From Bacteroidales bacterium (lineage in GTDB: Bacteria; Bacteroidota; Bacteroidia; Bacteroidales; ML635J-15), in NCBI GenBank assembly GCA_028686735.1, contig JAQUBO010000015.1:1-39170 (forward strand): DNA of 39,170 bases, in the 5' to 3' direction. Numbering within the stretch: position 1 is the first letter of the stretch; each line of letters opens with the position of its first letter. This document shows, one piece after another, positions 25,371 to 32,709 of the stretch. A program made the position numbers and the translations under genes. The notes below the pieces were generated by a model. The model was not told the DNA's origin, searched no databases, and worked only from the letters and a program-made list of their open reading frames with translations.

Positions 25371-25400
25371 AGGGAGTAGTTTTTTTGCTCCCTTTTTTTT
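25371..25400 (+). terminator. Terminator after the triple-repeat lipoprotein gene
   Basis: GGGAG at 25372-25376 pairs with CTCCC at 25388-25392 around an 11-base loop and is followed directly by eight or more T bases. It starts 19 bases after the stop codon. Confidence 0.75.
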
Positions 25401-25496
25401 TGCTTTTCTGTTCTCTTATTTTCTTCAACTGGCAGATTTTTCTGTTAGATTGTTCAAAAACGTTTTACTCTTTACAAACATTAACTCAATAAATTA

Positions 25497-25536
25497 CCTT
25501 CGCTACCCCCAACCCCTAAAGGGGAGTGCCTTCGCT
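25497..25536. repeat. CCTTCGCT-flanked hairpin element, copy 1
   Basis: Two direct copies of CCTTCGCT (25497-25504 and 25529-25536) flank a small inverted repeat, CCCCT-AA-AGGGG. CCCCT/AGGGG hairpins of this kind are widespread repeats in Bacteroidetes genomes. The direct repeats on each side look like a target duplication or part of the element itself. Confidence 0.7.
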
Positions 25537-25696
25537 GATGTAAATTACTTTATTTTTTTGCTCTTACTTCTCTTGTTCTCTTGTTCTTTTGTTCTCTTGT
25601 TCAATTGTTCTCTTGTTCGATTGTTCTCTTGTTCGTTGTTCGTCGTTCGTTGTTTTTTGTTTGTTGTTTTTTGTTTGTTCCTTTGTTCGATTGTTT

Positions 25697-25710
25697 CCGC
25701 CAACTGGCGG
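25697..25710. repeat. Perfect palindrome CCGCCAACTGGCGG, copy 1
   Basis: Six-base arms CCGCCA/TGGCGG surround AC, and the element is set among octamer repeats. An identical copy is at 25948-25961. This is the only GC-rich element in the block and is conserved exactly between the two composite units. Confidence 0.6.
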
Positions 25711-25787
25711 GTTCGATTGTTCTCTTGTTCTCTTGTTCGATTGTTCAATTGTTCTTACTTCAAAAACGTTTTGCTTTCAATAAATTG

Positions 25788-25828
25788 CCTTCGCTACCCC
25801 CCAACCCCTGAAGGGGAGTACCTTCGCT
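25788..25828. repeat. CCTTCGCT-flanked hairpin element, copy 2
   Basis: This is the same element as at 25497, with CCTTCGCT at 25788-25795 and 25821-25828. The hairpin between them differs from copy 1 by a few substitutions and a one-base insertion. Confidence 0.7.
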
Positions 25829-25947
25829 AATACAATTTACTTTATTTTTGTTCTTCTGTTCGATTGTTCCATTGTTCAATTGTTCGTTATTCGTCGTTCG
25901 TTGTTTTTTGTTTGTTGTTTTTTGTTTGTTCCTTTGTTCGATTGTTT

Positions 25948-25961
25948 CCGCCAACTGGCGG
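25948..25961. repeat. Perfect palindrome CCGCCAACTGGCGG, copy 2
   Basis: Second copy of the 14-base palindrome, in the same local context as copy 1 (GATTGTTT before, GTTCGATTGTTC after). Confidence 0.6.
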
Positions 25962-26311
25962 GTTCGATTGTTCTTTGTTCCATTGTTCGATTGTTCGATT
26001 GTTCTATTGTTCTCTTGTTCTCTTGTTCTCTTGTTCTCTTGTTCTCTTGTTCTCTTGTTCGTCGTTCGATTGTTCAATTGTTCAATTGTTCTCTTGTTCA
26101 ATTGTTCAATTGTTCAAGTGTTCAATTGTTCTCTTGTTCTCTTGTTCCTCTGTTCTTCCGTTCCTCTGTTCTTCCGTTCTTTTGTTCTCTATTCTGTTCG
26201 TCGCATTGCCAGATTTTTATCTTTGAACCTCGTATTTATACTTACATGAAATGTTATTTATACTCAATGGTTTGTAGTACTTACAGTCTATTGCACCAAG
26301 TTATAATTGAA

Positions 26312-26319
26312 TACTTTTG
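26312..26319 (+). promoter_or_regulatory. Promoter of the Hdr-like operon (-7 box TACTTTTG)
   Basis: TACTTTTG is a perfect TAnnTTTG box 20 bases before the first ATG of the operon, with a TTG at 26291-26293 spaced 18 bases upstream. Together they fit the Bacteroidetes -33/-7 promoter well. It is just outside the repeat block. Confidence 0.55.
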
Positions 26320-26339
26320 TAAAAACAATTAAGTGAAGT

Positions 26340-27050
26340 ATGAAAAACTATTACGAACTTTTATCGACAGATGTTAGATTTCGTGAAGGACTTACAGCGT
26401 GCATGAATTGTGGTGTTTGTACTGCAATTTGCCCAGCTGCGGAGTTTTACAAATATGATCCTCGTCAGATATGTAATATTGTCCAAACTCGTGATGACGA
26501 TAAAATTGAGGCTCTTTTAAAAAGTGAGACAATTTGGTATTGTGGACAGTGTATGTCGTGCAAAGCTCGTTGTCCTCGAGGAAATGTTCCTGCTATGATA
26601 ATTTCTGTTTTAAGACGATTTTCGCAGGAACTCGGGTTTTTTACCGAAAGCGAAAAAGGAAGACAGCAATTTGCAGTTAAACGTACAGTTGGCGATAATA
26701 TTATTAATACCGGTTATTGTGTTCATATAGATAGTGTAACGCCTAAATTACATCCAGAACAAGGACCCGTGTGGAAATGGTATTACGAAAATGCCGAAGA
26801 GGTTGCCGATAGATTAGGAGCTAATTATAACAAAGAAGGTGGAGGTGCTTTACGAAAAATTTCGCAAGAAAACTTAGACGAAGTAAAACGAATTTTTGAT
26901 GTTACTAATGGAACTGGATTGTTTGAAAATATAGAGACATTTAGTAAAGCACAAGCAAAATTAATGAACCTGGGTTTTGATGATAAAGGAATAAATAACG
27001 AGTATTTCTTTCATACTTATATCGAAAATTCAGATAATCATCAAAAATAA
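26340..27050 (+). CDS. HdrC-like protein with two [4Fe-4S] clusters
   Basis: The 236-residue protein resembles HdrC, the electron-transfer subunit of heterodisulfide reductase. Two ferredoxin motifs supply ligands: Cys21, 24, 27 and 31 (CMNCGVCTAICP) and Cys68, 71, 74 and 78 (CGQCMSCKARCP). The C-terminal about 140 residues are longer than in the methanogen protein and contain PEQGPVWKWYYENAEEVADRLG, with no further Cys motifs. It is the first gene of a five-gene redox operon and the next gene begins 8 bp later. Confidence 0.82.
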   Translation: MKNYYELLSTDVRFREGLTACMNCGVCTAICPAAEFYKYDPRQICNIVQTRDDDKIEALLKSETIWYCGQCMSCKARCPRGNVPAMIISVLRRFSQELGFFTESEKGRQQFAVKRTVGDNIINTGYCVHIDSVTPKLHPEQGPVWKWYYENAEEVADRLGANYNKEGGGALRKISQENLDEVKRIFDVTNGTGLFENIETFSKAQAKLMNLGFDDKGINNEYFFHTYIENSDNHQK

Positions 27051-27058
27051 AAAATAAC

Positions 27059-28135
27059 ATGGATACTAAAAAGAAACATTTTTGGAATGAGTATCAGAAA
27101 GAAATTGCTGATGATAATTATTACTATGAGCGTAGCTGCATTAGGCAATCTTTCTTTCCAGGTTCTGAAACAGCATTTCTTAAAATATTGAGGGATGAAC
27201 TTGGTAAAACTGTTATTGATGATCAAAATCAACATACATGCACTGGTATTGGATATCATTCAGACGTAGTACAATTTGACACTACTATGACTATTTGTGC
27301 AAGACTTTTTTCGTTAATGACTGATAAGGAATTAACAAATTTTGTACCTTCTTGTGTAACATCATTCGGAATATTTACTGAGGTTTTTGAAACTTGGCAA
27401 GAGTTTCCAGAAGAGTTAGAGAAGGCTAGAGAGTTTTTGCGAAAGGCAACTGGTAGAGAATTTAAAGTGCCAGAAAATATTGCTCATCCATCGGATATAA
27501 TTTATAAGAACCGTAAGGAACTTAAGAAAAAAATGAAATATCAGCTTGTAAATCATAAAACTGGCAAACCTCTTAGAGTTGTTGAGCATATTGGATGTCA
27601 TTATGGTAAAATATTTACAAAACATGCGGTTGGTGGTGCAGAGTTTCCACAGGTTTTGGCTGGGATGATAGAAGAATGGGGGGGAGAAGTGATAGATTAT
27701 CCTGAAAGAAGACATTGCTGTGGTTTTGGGTTTAGACAATATCTGGTAATGGCAAATAGAGGTTATTCTGTTGCTAATACTAAGAAAAAATTTGAGTCTA
27801 TGGAAGAATATAAACCCGATTTTGTACTCACAAATTGTCCTGGTTGTACTATGTTTATGGATAGATGGCAATATACAATTGCTGAAATGGAGGGGAAAAC
27901 TTACGATGAGTATGGAATGGGCATTCCAGTGTTAACTTATGAAGAACTAACAGGATTATTATTAGGTTATAATCCATGGGATCTTGGTTTGCAAGTGCAT
28001 CAAATACAATCAGAGGCTCTTTTAGATAAAATTGGGATTGATTATGATCCAAAAAATAAATTTGTTGGAAAATCAGGAAAGTTTATTGGAATACCCGAAA
28101 AACCCGAAATCTTAAAAGTAGATTATGATGGATAA
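27059..28135 (+). CDS. HdrB-like protein with CCG domains
   Basis: The 358-residue protein is of the HdrB type, in which two cysteine-rich CCG domains bind the unusual [4Fe-4S] clusters that split disulfides in methanogen heterodisulfide reductase. The C-terminal copy is complete: Cys180 (GCHYG), Cys220 and Cys221 (HCCGFG), and Cys260 and Cys263 (NCPGC). The N-terminal copy is degenerate: Cys27, Cys61 (HTCTG instead of CCG) and Cys99 (PSCVTS instead of CxxC). One active-site cluster is therefore likely, and the true substrate is not known. The end overlaps the start of the flavoprotein gene by 11 bp. Confidence 0.8.
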   Translation: MDTKKKHFWNEYQKEIADDNYYYERSCIRQSFFPGSETAFLKILRDELGKTVIDDQNQHTCTGIGYHSDVVQFDTTMTICARLFSLMTDKELTNFVPSCVTSFGIFTEVFETWQEFPEELEKAREFLRKATGREFKVPENIAHPSDIIYKNRKELKKKMKYQLVNHKTGKPLRVVEHIGCHYGKIFTKHAVGGAEFPQVLAGMIEEWGGEVIDYPERRHCCGFGFRQYLVMANRGYSVANTKKKFESMEEYKPDFVLTNCPGCTMFMDRWQYTIAEMEGKTYDEYGMGIPVLTYEELTGLLLGYNPWDLGLQVHQIQSEALLDKIGIDYDPKNKFVGKSGKFIGIPEKPEILKVDYDG

Positions 28136-29150
28136 AAGAGTCTTGATAATTGGAGGAGGACCTGCTGGAATAGAAGCAGCTTATAGCCTCGCATTGCAAG
28201 GAGTTAAGCTTGTTTTAATAGAGGAGAAAGCAGATGTTTGTGGACATATCCAAAATTGGGATAAGCTTTTTCCAGATTTTCAAGATGCTGAGCAGATTAG
28301 ACAAACTTTATATCGAAAATTAGATCACCCAAATATTGAAGTAATTACTAATACTGAAATAAAAAATTTATATCCTAAAGGTAAATCGTGGTTTGCTAAA
28401 AAGGATGCAGATAAAATATTTGAGGCTGATGCCGCTTTATTAGCAACTGGTTTTGAGGTGTTTGATGCAAAAAGAAAAGAAGAACTGGGGTATGGAATTT
28501 ATGATAATGTAATTACTTCGGTGGATTTTGAAAAAATGTATAAATCTGGTAAAATCTTAACTTCAGAAGGAAAAGTGCCAGAACGTATTGCGTTTTTAAA
28601 CTGTGTTGGTAGTAGAGATGAGAAAGTTGGAAACCATTATTGCTCAAGAGTTTGTTGCATTAATGCTGTTAAACAAGCAATAGAGTTTAAAGAGCTTGTC
28701 CCTGATTCGAAAGCATATTGTTTTTATATGGATATGAGAATGGCAGGACAATTTTACGAGGAACTTTATAGAAAATCGCAGGAGGAATATGGTGTTACTT
28801 ATATTCGAGGACGAATATCTGAAGCTGCTGTTACTATGGATAATCGAATTCAAATTAAAGCCGAAGATACTTTAAGTGCCTTACCCATGAAAATGACACT
28901 TGACCTTTTGGTACTTATGGTGGGTATAGAGTCATCTGCTGGAACAACATTATTGAGCGAACAAAATGATGTGTTGGGGCTATATGGTTTTGCAAAACCT
29001 TTGGGTTTATATTCTGAAGATAATATGACCTCGAAACCTGGTTTATTTTTAGCAGGAACTTGTAAACGTCCTTTAACTTTGCCCGAAACTCTTGCAGATG
29101 CTAGATCGGCAGCAATCGATATTGTTAAGTACTTAAAAACTACCACATGA
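28125..29150 (+). CDS. HdrA-like FAD protein
   Basis: The 341-residue flavoprotein resembles the FAD core of HdrA and QmoA. It has the dinucleotide-binding GGGPAGIEAA (9-18) followed by an acidic VLIEEK end. An HdrA-type cluster motif follows: Cys160 (NCVGSRDE), Cys173, Cys177 and Cys178 (YCSRVCC). The C-terminal FLAGTCKRPLTLPETLADARSAA is the FAD-closing motif. It lacks the extra ferredoxin domains of methanogen HdrA, so electrons must leave through the partner HdrC-like subunits. It overlaps HdrB by 11 bp and the next gene by 4 bp. Confidence 0.82.
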   Translation: MMDKRVLIIGGGPAGIEAAYSLALQGVKLVLIEEKADVCGHIQNWDKLFPDFQDAEQIRQTLYRKLDHPNIEVITNTEIKNLYPKGKSWFAKKDADKIFEADAALLATGFEVFDAKRKEELGYGIYDNVITSVDFEKMYKSGKILTSEGKVPERIAFLNCVGSRDEKVGNHYCSRVCCINAVKQAIEFKELVPDSKAYCFYMDMRMAGQFYEELYRKSQEEYGVTYIRGRISEAAVTMDNRIQIKAEDTLSALPMKMTLDLLVLMVGIESSAGTTLLSEQNDVLGLYGFAKPLGLYSEDNMTSKPGLFLAGTCKRPLTLPETLADARSAAIDIVKYLKTTT

Positions 29151-29497
29151 AAAATTGGGGATTTAAAATATCAAAACCAAGGGTTTTAGACTTTGATACA
29201 GCAAACTTAGATGCTTATAATCGGCTAATAGAAAAAGTCCCCTCAGCTCATAGATGTCTTATGTGTGGGGCATGTACTGCAACTTGTACCGCAAACTTAC
29301 ATACTGAATTTAATTTTCGAAACTGCCATTTAATGTTTCGCAGAGGACAATTCGAAGGGCTTGCAGAGGAACTTGATAAGTGTATGTTGTGCGGAAAGTG
29401 TAAGCTTGTTTGCCCAAGAGGTGTAAATACTCGTGCTATAATTTATAACTTGAGAATTGTTCTTAGTGATCTTAATTATAAAAAAATTGAAGCATGA
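29147..29497 (+). CDS. Small HdrC-like ferredoxin, two [4Fe-4S] clusters
   Basis: The 116-residue protein carries two cluster motifs: Cys37, 40, 43 and 47 (CLMCGACTATC) and Cys79, 82, 85 and 89 (CMLCGKCKLVCP). An extra Cys60 lies between them. It is a second, shorter HdrC-type subunit, likely connecting the HdrA-like flavoprotein to the membrane protein encoded next. ATGA overlaps on both sides (4 bp with each neighbour) indicate translational coupling. Confidence 0.82.
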   Translation: MKNWGFKISKPRVLDFDTANLDAYNRLIEKVPSAHRCLMCGACTATCTANLHTEFNFRNCHLMFRRGQFEGLAEELDKCMLCGKCKLVCPRGVNTRAIIYNLRIVLSDLNYKKIEA

Positions 29498-31326
29498 ATT
29501 TTCATCCATTTATACTGCCATTTGTAGTAGGAGCAATTGTTTTATTTGCTATTATTATCTATAAATATGTTTCTTGGATAAAAAATCTTGATCGTAAACA
29601 AAAATATTTTGTCAATAAAAACATGTTTACATTTAAGACTATACAAGCAATAGGCGAGGTAATTCGCGAAGCTTTAATTCATCGTAATATTTATAAGAAA
29701 AATCCTGTTCTTGGATATATGCACATGAGTCTGGCATTCGGATGGTTTTTGCTTATCGTTGTTGGTAAAACTGAATCGTCATTTTATGCAGGAACATTTT
29801 TTGAAGAACCATGGCTTGCTATTTTCTTTAGATATTTTGCTCGAGAGCCACACGAGTATTTTATGGCTGCCCAGTTTACTTTTATAATGGACTTTTTATT
29901 ACTTGTGGTTTTGAGTGGAGTGCTTTTGGCGATTATCAAAAGAATGCGTTCAAAGTTTATGGGAATGAAAAAAGCTACTAAACACAGTACATTCGATCGG
30001 ATAGCCCTTTCTGCTTTGTGGTGGGTTTTTCCTTTACGACTTTTAGCCGAAAGTACAACTGCTGCTATTACTAATAATGGAGGCTTTTTAACAGGTTCTT
30101 TGGGTAATTTGATGACAAATTTGCCTGTTCAAACCATAGAATTACCGCTTTGGTGGGCATATTCTACTGTTTTATTTGCATTTTTTGTTGCATTGCCATT
30201 TTCAAGATATATGCACATCCCAACAGAAGTTGTTTTAATATTTTTAAGAAAATGGGGAGCAACAGCTGGAGAGCAATATTCAGGCTTATCTGATATTCAA
30301 ATTAATGCTTGTTCTCGATGTGGTATTTGTATAGATGCTTGCCAACTTAATTTTGCTGCCGATATCAATAATGTTCAATCGGTTTATTTTATACGGGACA
30401 CTCGATATGGAAATCTTACTGATGATATAGCAAATAATTGTCTGCTTTGTGGAAGGTGTACTGAGGCTTGTCCTGTTGGTATCGAAACAACACTGATTCG
30501 CCAACAAATGCGTAATAAAGCCGAGATTCCCGGTAAACATTATTATGATTATGCAGAAACAACTGACTGTAATTCAAAAGTCGAAGTGGTTTATTTTGCT
30601 GGTTGCATGTCGCATCTTACTCCAAGTATTATTATTTCGATGAAGAAAATATTTGATGCTGCTGACGTTAAATATTGGTTTATGGATGAGGAAAAAGGTT
30701 TATGTTGTGGACGACCAATGCGTCAGCAAGGATTTGTGCAACAATCAAAAGATTTGATTAGTAAAAATATGAGGATGATTCACTCATCAGGGGCAAAATT
30801 GCTTGTAACATCTTGTCCCATTTGTTACAAATCTTTTCGAGACGAATATGCACTTGAGATTCCAGTTCTTCACCATTCAGAGTATATCGAAATATTAATT
30901 AATAATGATAAATTAAAACTTAATAATTCTGGTAAATCAATAGTGTATCACGATCCGTGTGAATTGGGTAGAGGCTGTAATGTTTATGATGCTCCACGAA
31001 CGGTACTTGAGAAAATTGGTAAATTACAGAGTGCTGAGTTAGAAAAAGAAAACTCTTTATGTTGTGGTGGGAGTTTGTCTAACTCTGTGATTGATCTTGC
31101 AACACAAACTAAAATTAGAGACCATGGTCTTGAAGTATTAACCGCATCAAATCCAGATATACTTGCGACTGCATGCCCTTTATGTAAAAAGTCTTTTGTA
31201 CATGGAAATAAAGCAATAGTACAGGATATTGCAGAGATTGTTGCTGTTAACATTGTATCTGAAAAACAAAGCAAAAAGGTAGAATTAGTTAAAAAGATTA
31301 ACGAATTTGAGGTAAGTTATAAATAA
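29494..31326 (+). CDS. Membrane HdrE-HdrD fusion, Fe-S and putative haem protein
   Basis: The 610-residue protein fuses a NarI/HdrE-like membrane domain to HdrD-like cytoplasmic domains, similar in plan to DsrMK. The first about 260 residues contain five or so hydrophobic helices with histidines that could ligate b haems (YMHMSLAF, REPHEYFM, SRYMHIPTE). Two [4Fe-4S] motifs follow: Cys273, 276, 279 and 283, and Cys316, 319, 322 and 326. Two complete CCG domains then occur (FAGCM, LCCGRP and CPICYKSF; DPCELGRG, LCCGGS and CPLCKKSF). It should exchange electrons between menaquinone and a disulfide-like substrate or the HdrABC-like partners. It starts inside the previous gene with a 4-bp overlap. 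Confidence 0.82.
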   Translation: MNFHPFILPFVVGAIVLFAIIIYKYVSWIKNLDRKQKYFVNKNMFTFKTIQAIGEVIREALIHRNIYKKNPVLGYMHMSLAFGWFLLIVVGKTESSFYAGTFFEEPWLAIFFRYFAREPHEYFMAAQFTFIMDFLLLVVLSGVLLAIIKRMRSKFMGMKKATKHSTFDRIALSALWWVFPLRLLAESTTAAITNNGGFLTGSLGNLMTNLPVQTIELPLWWAYSTVLFAFFVALPFSRYMHIPTEVVLIFLRKWGATAGEQYSGLSDIQINACSRCGICIDACQLNFAADINNVQSVYFIRDTRYGNLTDDIANNCLLCGRCTEACPVGIETTLIRQQMRNKAEIPGKHYYDYAETTDCNSKVEVVYFAGCMSHLTPSIIISMKKIFDAADVKYWFMDEEKGLCCGRPMRQQGFVQQSKDLISKNMRMIHSSGAKLLVTSCPICYKSFRDEYALEIPVLHHSEYIEILINNDKLKLNNSGKSIVYHDPCELGRGCNVYDAPRTVLEKIGKLQSAELEKENSLCCGGSLSNSVIDLATQTKIRDHGLEVLTASNPDILATACPLCKKSFVHGNKAIVQDIAEIVAVNIVSEKQSKKVELVKKINEFEVSYK

Positions 31327-31331
31327 AACTA

Positions 31332-31339
31332 TAAATTTG
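31332..31339 (+). promoter_or_regulatory. Candidate separate promoter for the alpha-oxoamine synthase gene
   Basis: TAAATTTG matches TAnnTTTG, 18 bases before the ATG. A TTTG at 31306-31309, inside the end of the HdrE-HdrD gene, lies 22 bases upstream. The synthase can thus be transcribed apart from the Hdr-like operon. Confidence 0.5.
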
Positions 31340-31357
31340 ACACAAAATTAAATTATT

Positions 31358-32620
31358 ATGATAGACATTTTTGATAGATTGAAAGAAGCTAGAGGACCAT
31401 TAGGTCAGTATCAACAAAAAGCAGAAGGATATTTTATGTTTCCTGCTCTTGAAGGTGAAATTAAACCTCGCATGATATTTCAAGGTCGCGAAGTTTTAAC
31501 CTGGAGTTTAAATAATTATCTTGGTTTGGCAAATCATCCAGATGTTCGTAAAGCTGATGCTGAAGGTGCGGCTGAGTATGGTATGGCTTATCCAATGGGT
31601 GCGAGAATGATGTCAGGACAAACAAAACATCATGCCGAATTAGAAAATAGATTAGCAAAGTTTGTAAATAAAGAATCTTCTTTTCTTCTCAATTACGGTT
31701 ATCAAGGAATGGTTTCAATTATCGATTCTTTAACCACTCGTAATGATGTTATTGTATATGATTCTGAATCTCATGCCTGTATAATGGATGGAATATTCCT
31801 TCATAAGGCTAAGGGGGGTAAAAGCTTTGTTTTTCCACATAATGATATTGAGCGTTGTGGTAAGATGTTGAAATTTGCTACTAAAATAGCAAATGAAAAT
31901 GGTGGTGGTATTTTGGTTGTTACCGAAGGCGTTTTTGGAATGGCTGGTGATTTAGGCTATTTGCCAGGAATTGTAAAATTAAGAAAAGATTATAAATTTA
32001 GATTATTAATTGACGATGCACATGGTTTTGGAACTATGGGTGAAACTGGTTCGGGTGCTGGCGAGCATTTTGGAGTTCAAGATGAGGTAGATATATATTT
32101 TGCTACTTTTGCTAAGTCGATGGCTGGTATTGGAGCTTTTGTTGCTGCCGATAAAGATATTATTGATTATTTAAAGTATAGCATGCGTTCGCAAATTTTT
32201 GCCAAATCTTTGCCAATGCCAATGGTAATTGGTGCATTTAAACGTTTAGAAATGCTTCAAAATGATCCTTCGCATAAAGAGAATTTGTGGAAAATTGCAA
32301 AAGCATTGCAGAATGGCTTAAAAGAAAATGGATTTGATATTGGTGTTACGGAGTCTCCTGTAACTCCAGTATATTTTAGTGGCTCCGTTCCAGAGGGTAC
32401 AAATATTGTGATTGATCTTCGAGAAAACTATAATATTTTCTGCTCTATTGTTGTATATCCTGTAGTACCTAAAGGAGTTTTGATGTTACGTCTTATTCCT
32501 ACAGCTGAACATACTTTAGAAGATGTAAACGAAACAATAGAAGTGTTTAAGAAAATAAAATCTAATCTTGACGCAGGTAAATATAATACCGACGAGATGA
32601 AATCAATGAAAATCGGATAA
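31358..32620 (+). CDS. Alpha-oxoamine synthase family PLP enzyme; candidate cysteate fatty acyltransferase
   Basis: The 420-residue enzyme belongs to the family of serine palmitoyltransferase, KBL and AONS, which condense an amino acid with an acyl thioester and release CO2. PLP contacts are visible: the DDAHG motif (219-223) and the Lys253 Schiff base (TFAKSMAGIGAF). The N-terminal WSLNNYLGLANHPDVRKA is the family opening. The YPMGARMMSG segment differs from the G-T-G-SR pattern of true serine palmitoyltransferase. Related Bacteroidetes enzymes (SulA, CapB) make the dehydro-capnine precursor of sulfonolipids from cysteate. The neighbouring fold-II PLP enzyme and reductase fit that reading. 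Serine palmitoyltransferase activity for sphingolipids remains the alternative. Confidence 0.7.
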   Translation: MIDIFDRLKEARGPLGQYQQKAEGYFMFPALEGEIKPRMIFQGREVLTWSLNNYLGLANHPDVRKADAEGAAEYGMAYPMGARMMSGQTKHHAELENRLAKFVNKESSFLLNYGYQGMVSIIDSLTTRNDVIVYDSESHACIMDGIFLHKAKGGKSFVFPHNDIERCGKMLKFATKIANENGGGILVVTEGVFGMAGDLGYLPGIVKLRKDYKFRLLIDDAHGFGTMGETGSGAGEHFGVQDEVDIYFATFAKSMAGIGAFVAADKDIIDYLKYSMRSQIFAKSLPMPMVIGAFKRLEMLQNDPSHKENLWKIAKALQNGLKENGFDIGVTESPVTPVYFSGSVPEGTNIVIDLRENYNIFCSIVVYPVVPKGVLMLRLIPTAEHTLEDVNETIEVFKKIKSNLDAGKYNTDEMKSMKIG

Positions 32621-32645
32621 TTCCTGATTATCAATTTATGTTATA

Positions 32646-32690
32646 AAAAAACGAAGTAGAATTATTTATTGTTAATTTTACTTCGTTTTT
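32646..32690 (+). terminator. Terminator between the synthase and the PLP fold-II gene
   Basis: AAAAACGAAGTA on the left pairs with TACTTCGTTTTT on the right, with some further pairing inside a loop of about 15 bases. The stem is flanked by T bases downstream. It starts 26 bases after the synthase stop, so the next gene may need its own promoter, which is not obvious. Confidence 0.7.
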
Positions 32691-32709
32691 AAAATTTAAA
32701 ACTTAGTTT

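Larger units (their letters stand above)
25455..26195. repeat. Non-coding repeat block: TTGTTCNN octamers plus a duplicated composite unit
   Basis: About 740 bp made of two imperfect copies of a composite unit. Each copy runs CAAAAACGTTTT, CAATAAATT, a CCTTCGCT-flanked hairpin, ACTTTATTTTT, octamers, a CGTCGTTCG-GTTTTTTG-rich stretch, and the palindrome CCGCCAACTGGCGG. Copy 1 starts at 25455 and copy 2 at 25761. Between and after these elements are arrays of the octamer TTGTTCNN, where NN is mostly TC, GA or AA. The longest run is about 25970-26195 and degenerates to CTCTGTTC/TTCCGTTC at the right end. The octamers contain no stop in any frame, so long apparent reading frames on both strands are artefacts. 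Confidence 0.85.

Noticed and set aside
25431-26220. GGCAGATTTTT and GCCAGATTTTT flanking the repeat block as a target-site duplication
   Set aside because: The two copies differ by one base, are AT-rich and short, and no boundary element was found; chance is likely.
25450-26332. Several long overlapping reading frames on both strands (Cys/Ser/Leu/Phe-rich, or Asn/Arg/Glu/Gln-rich)
   Set aside because: They are translations of the stop-free octamer repeat. The peptides are periodic with eight residues, and all frames are open at once, so no protein is supported.
25400-26340. CRISPR array
   Set aside because: The repeats are 8 bp, in direct contact, with no spacers and no cas genes in the window.
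31358-32620. Annotation as glycine C-acetyltransferase (KBL)
   Set aside because: The PLP motifs fit the whole family, but there is no threonine dehydrogenase partner, and the neighbours (fold-II PLP enzyme, SDR) fit a lipid-type condensation better.
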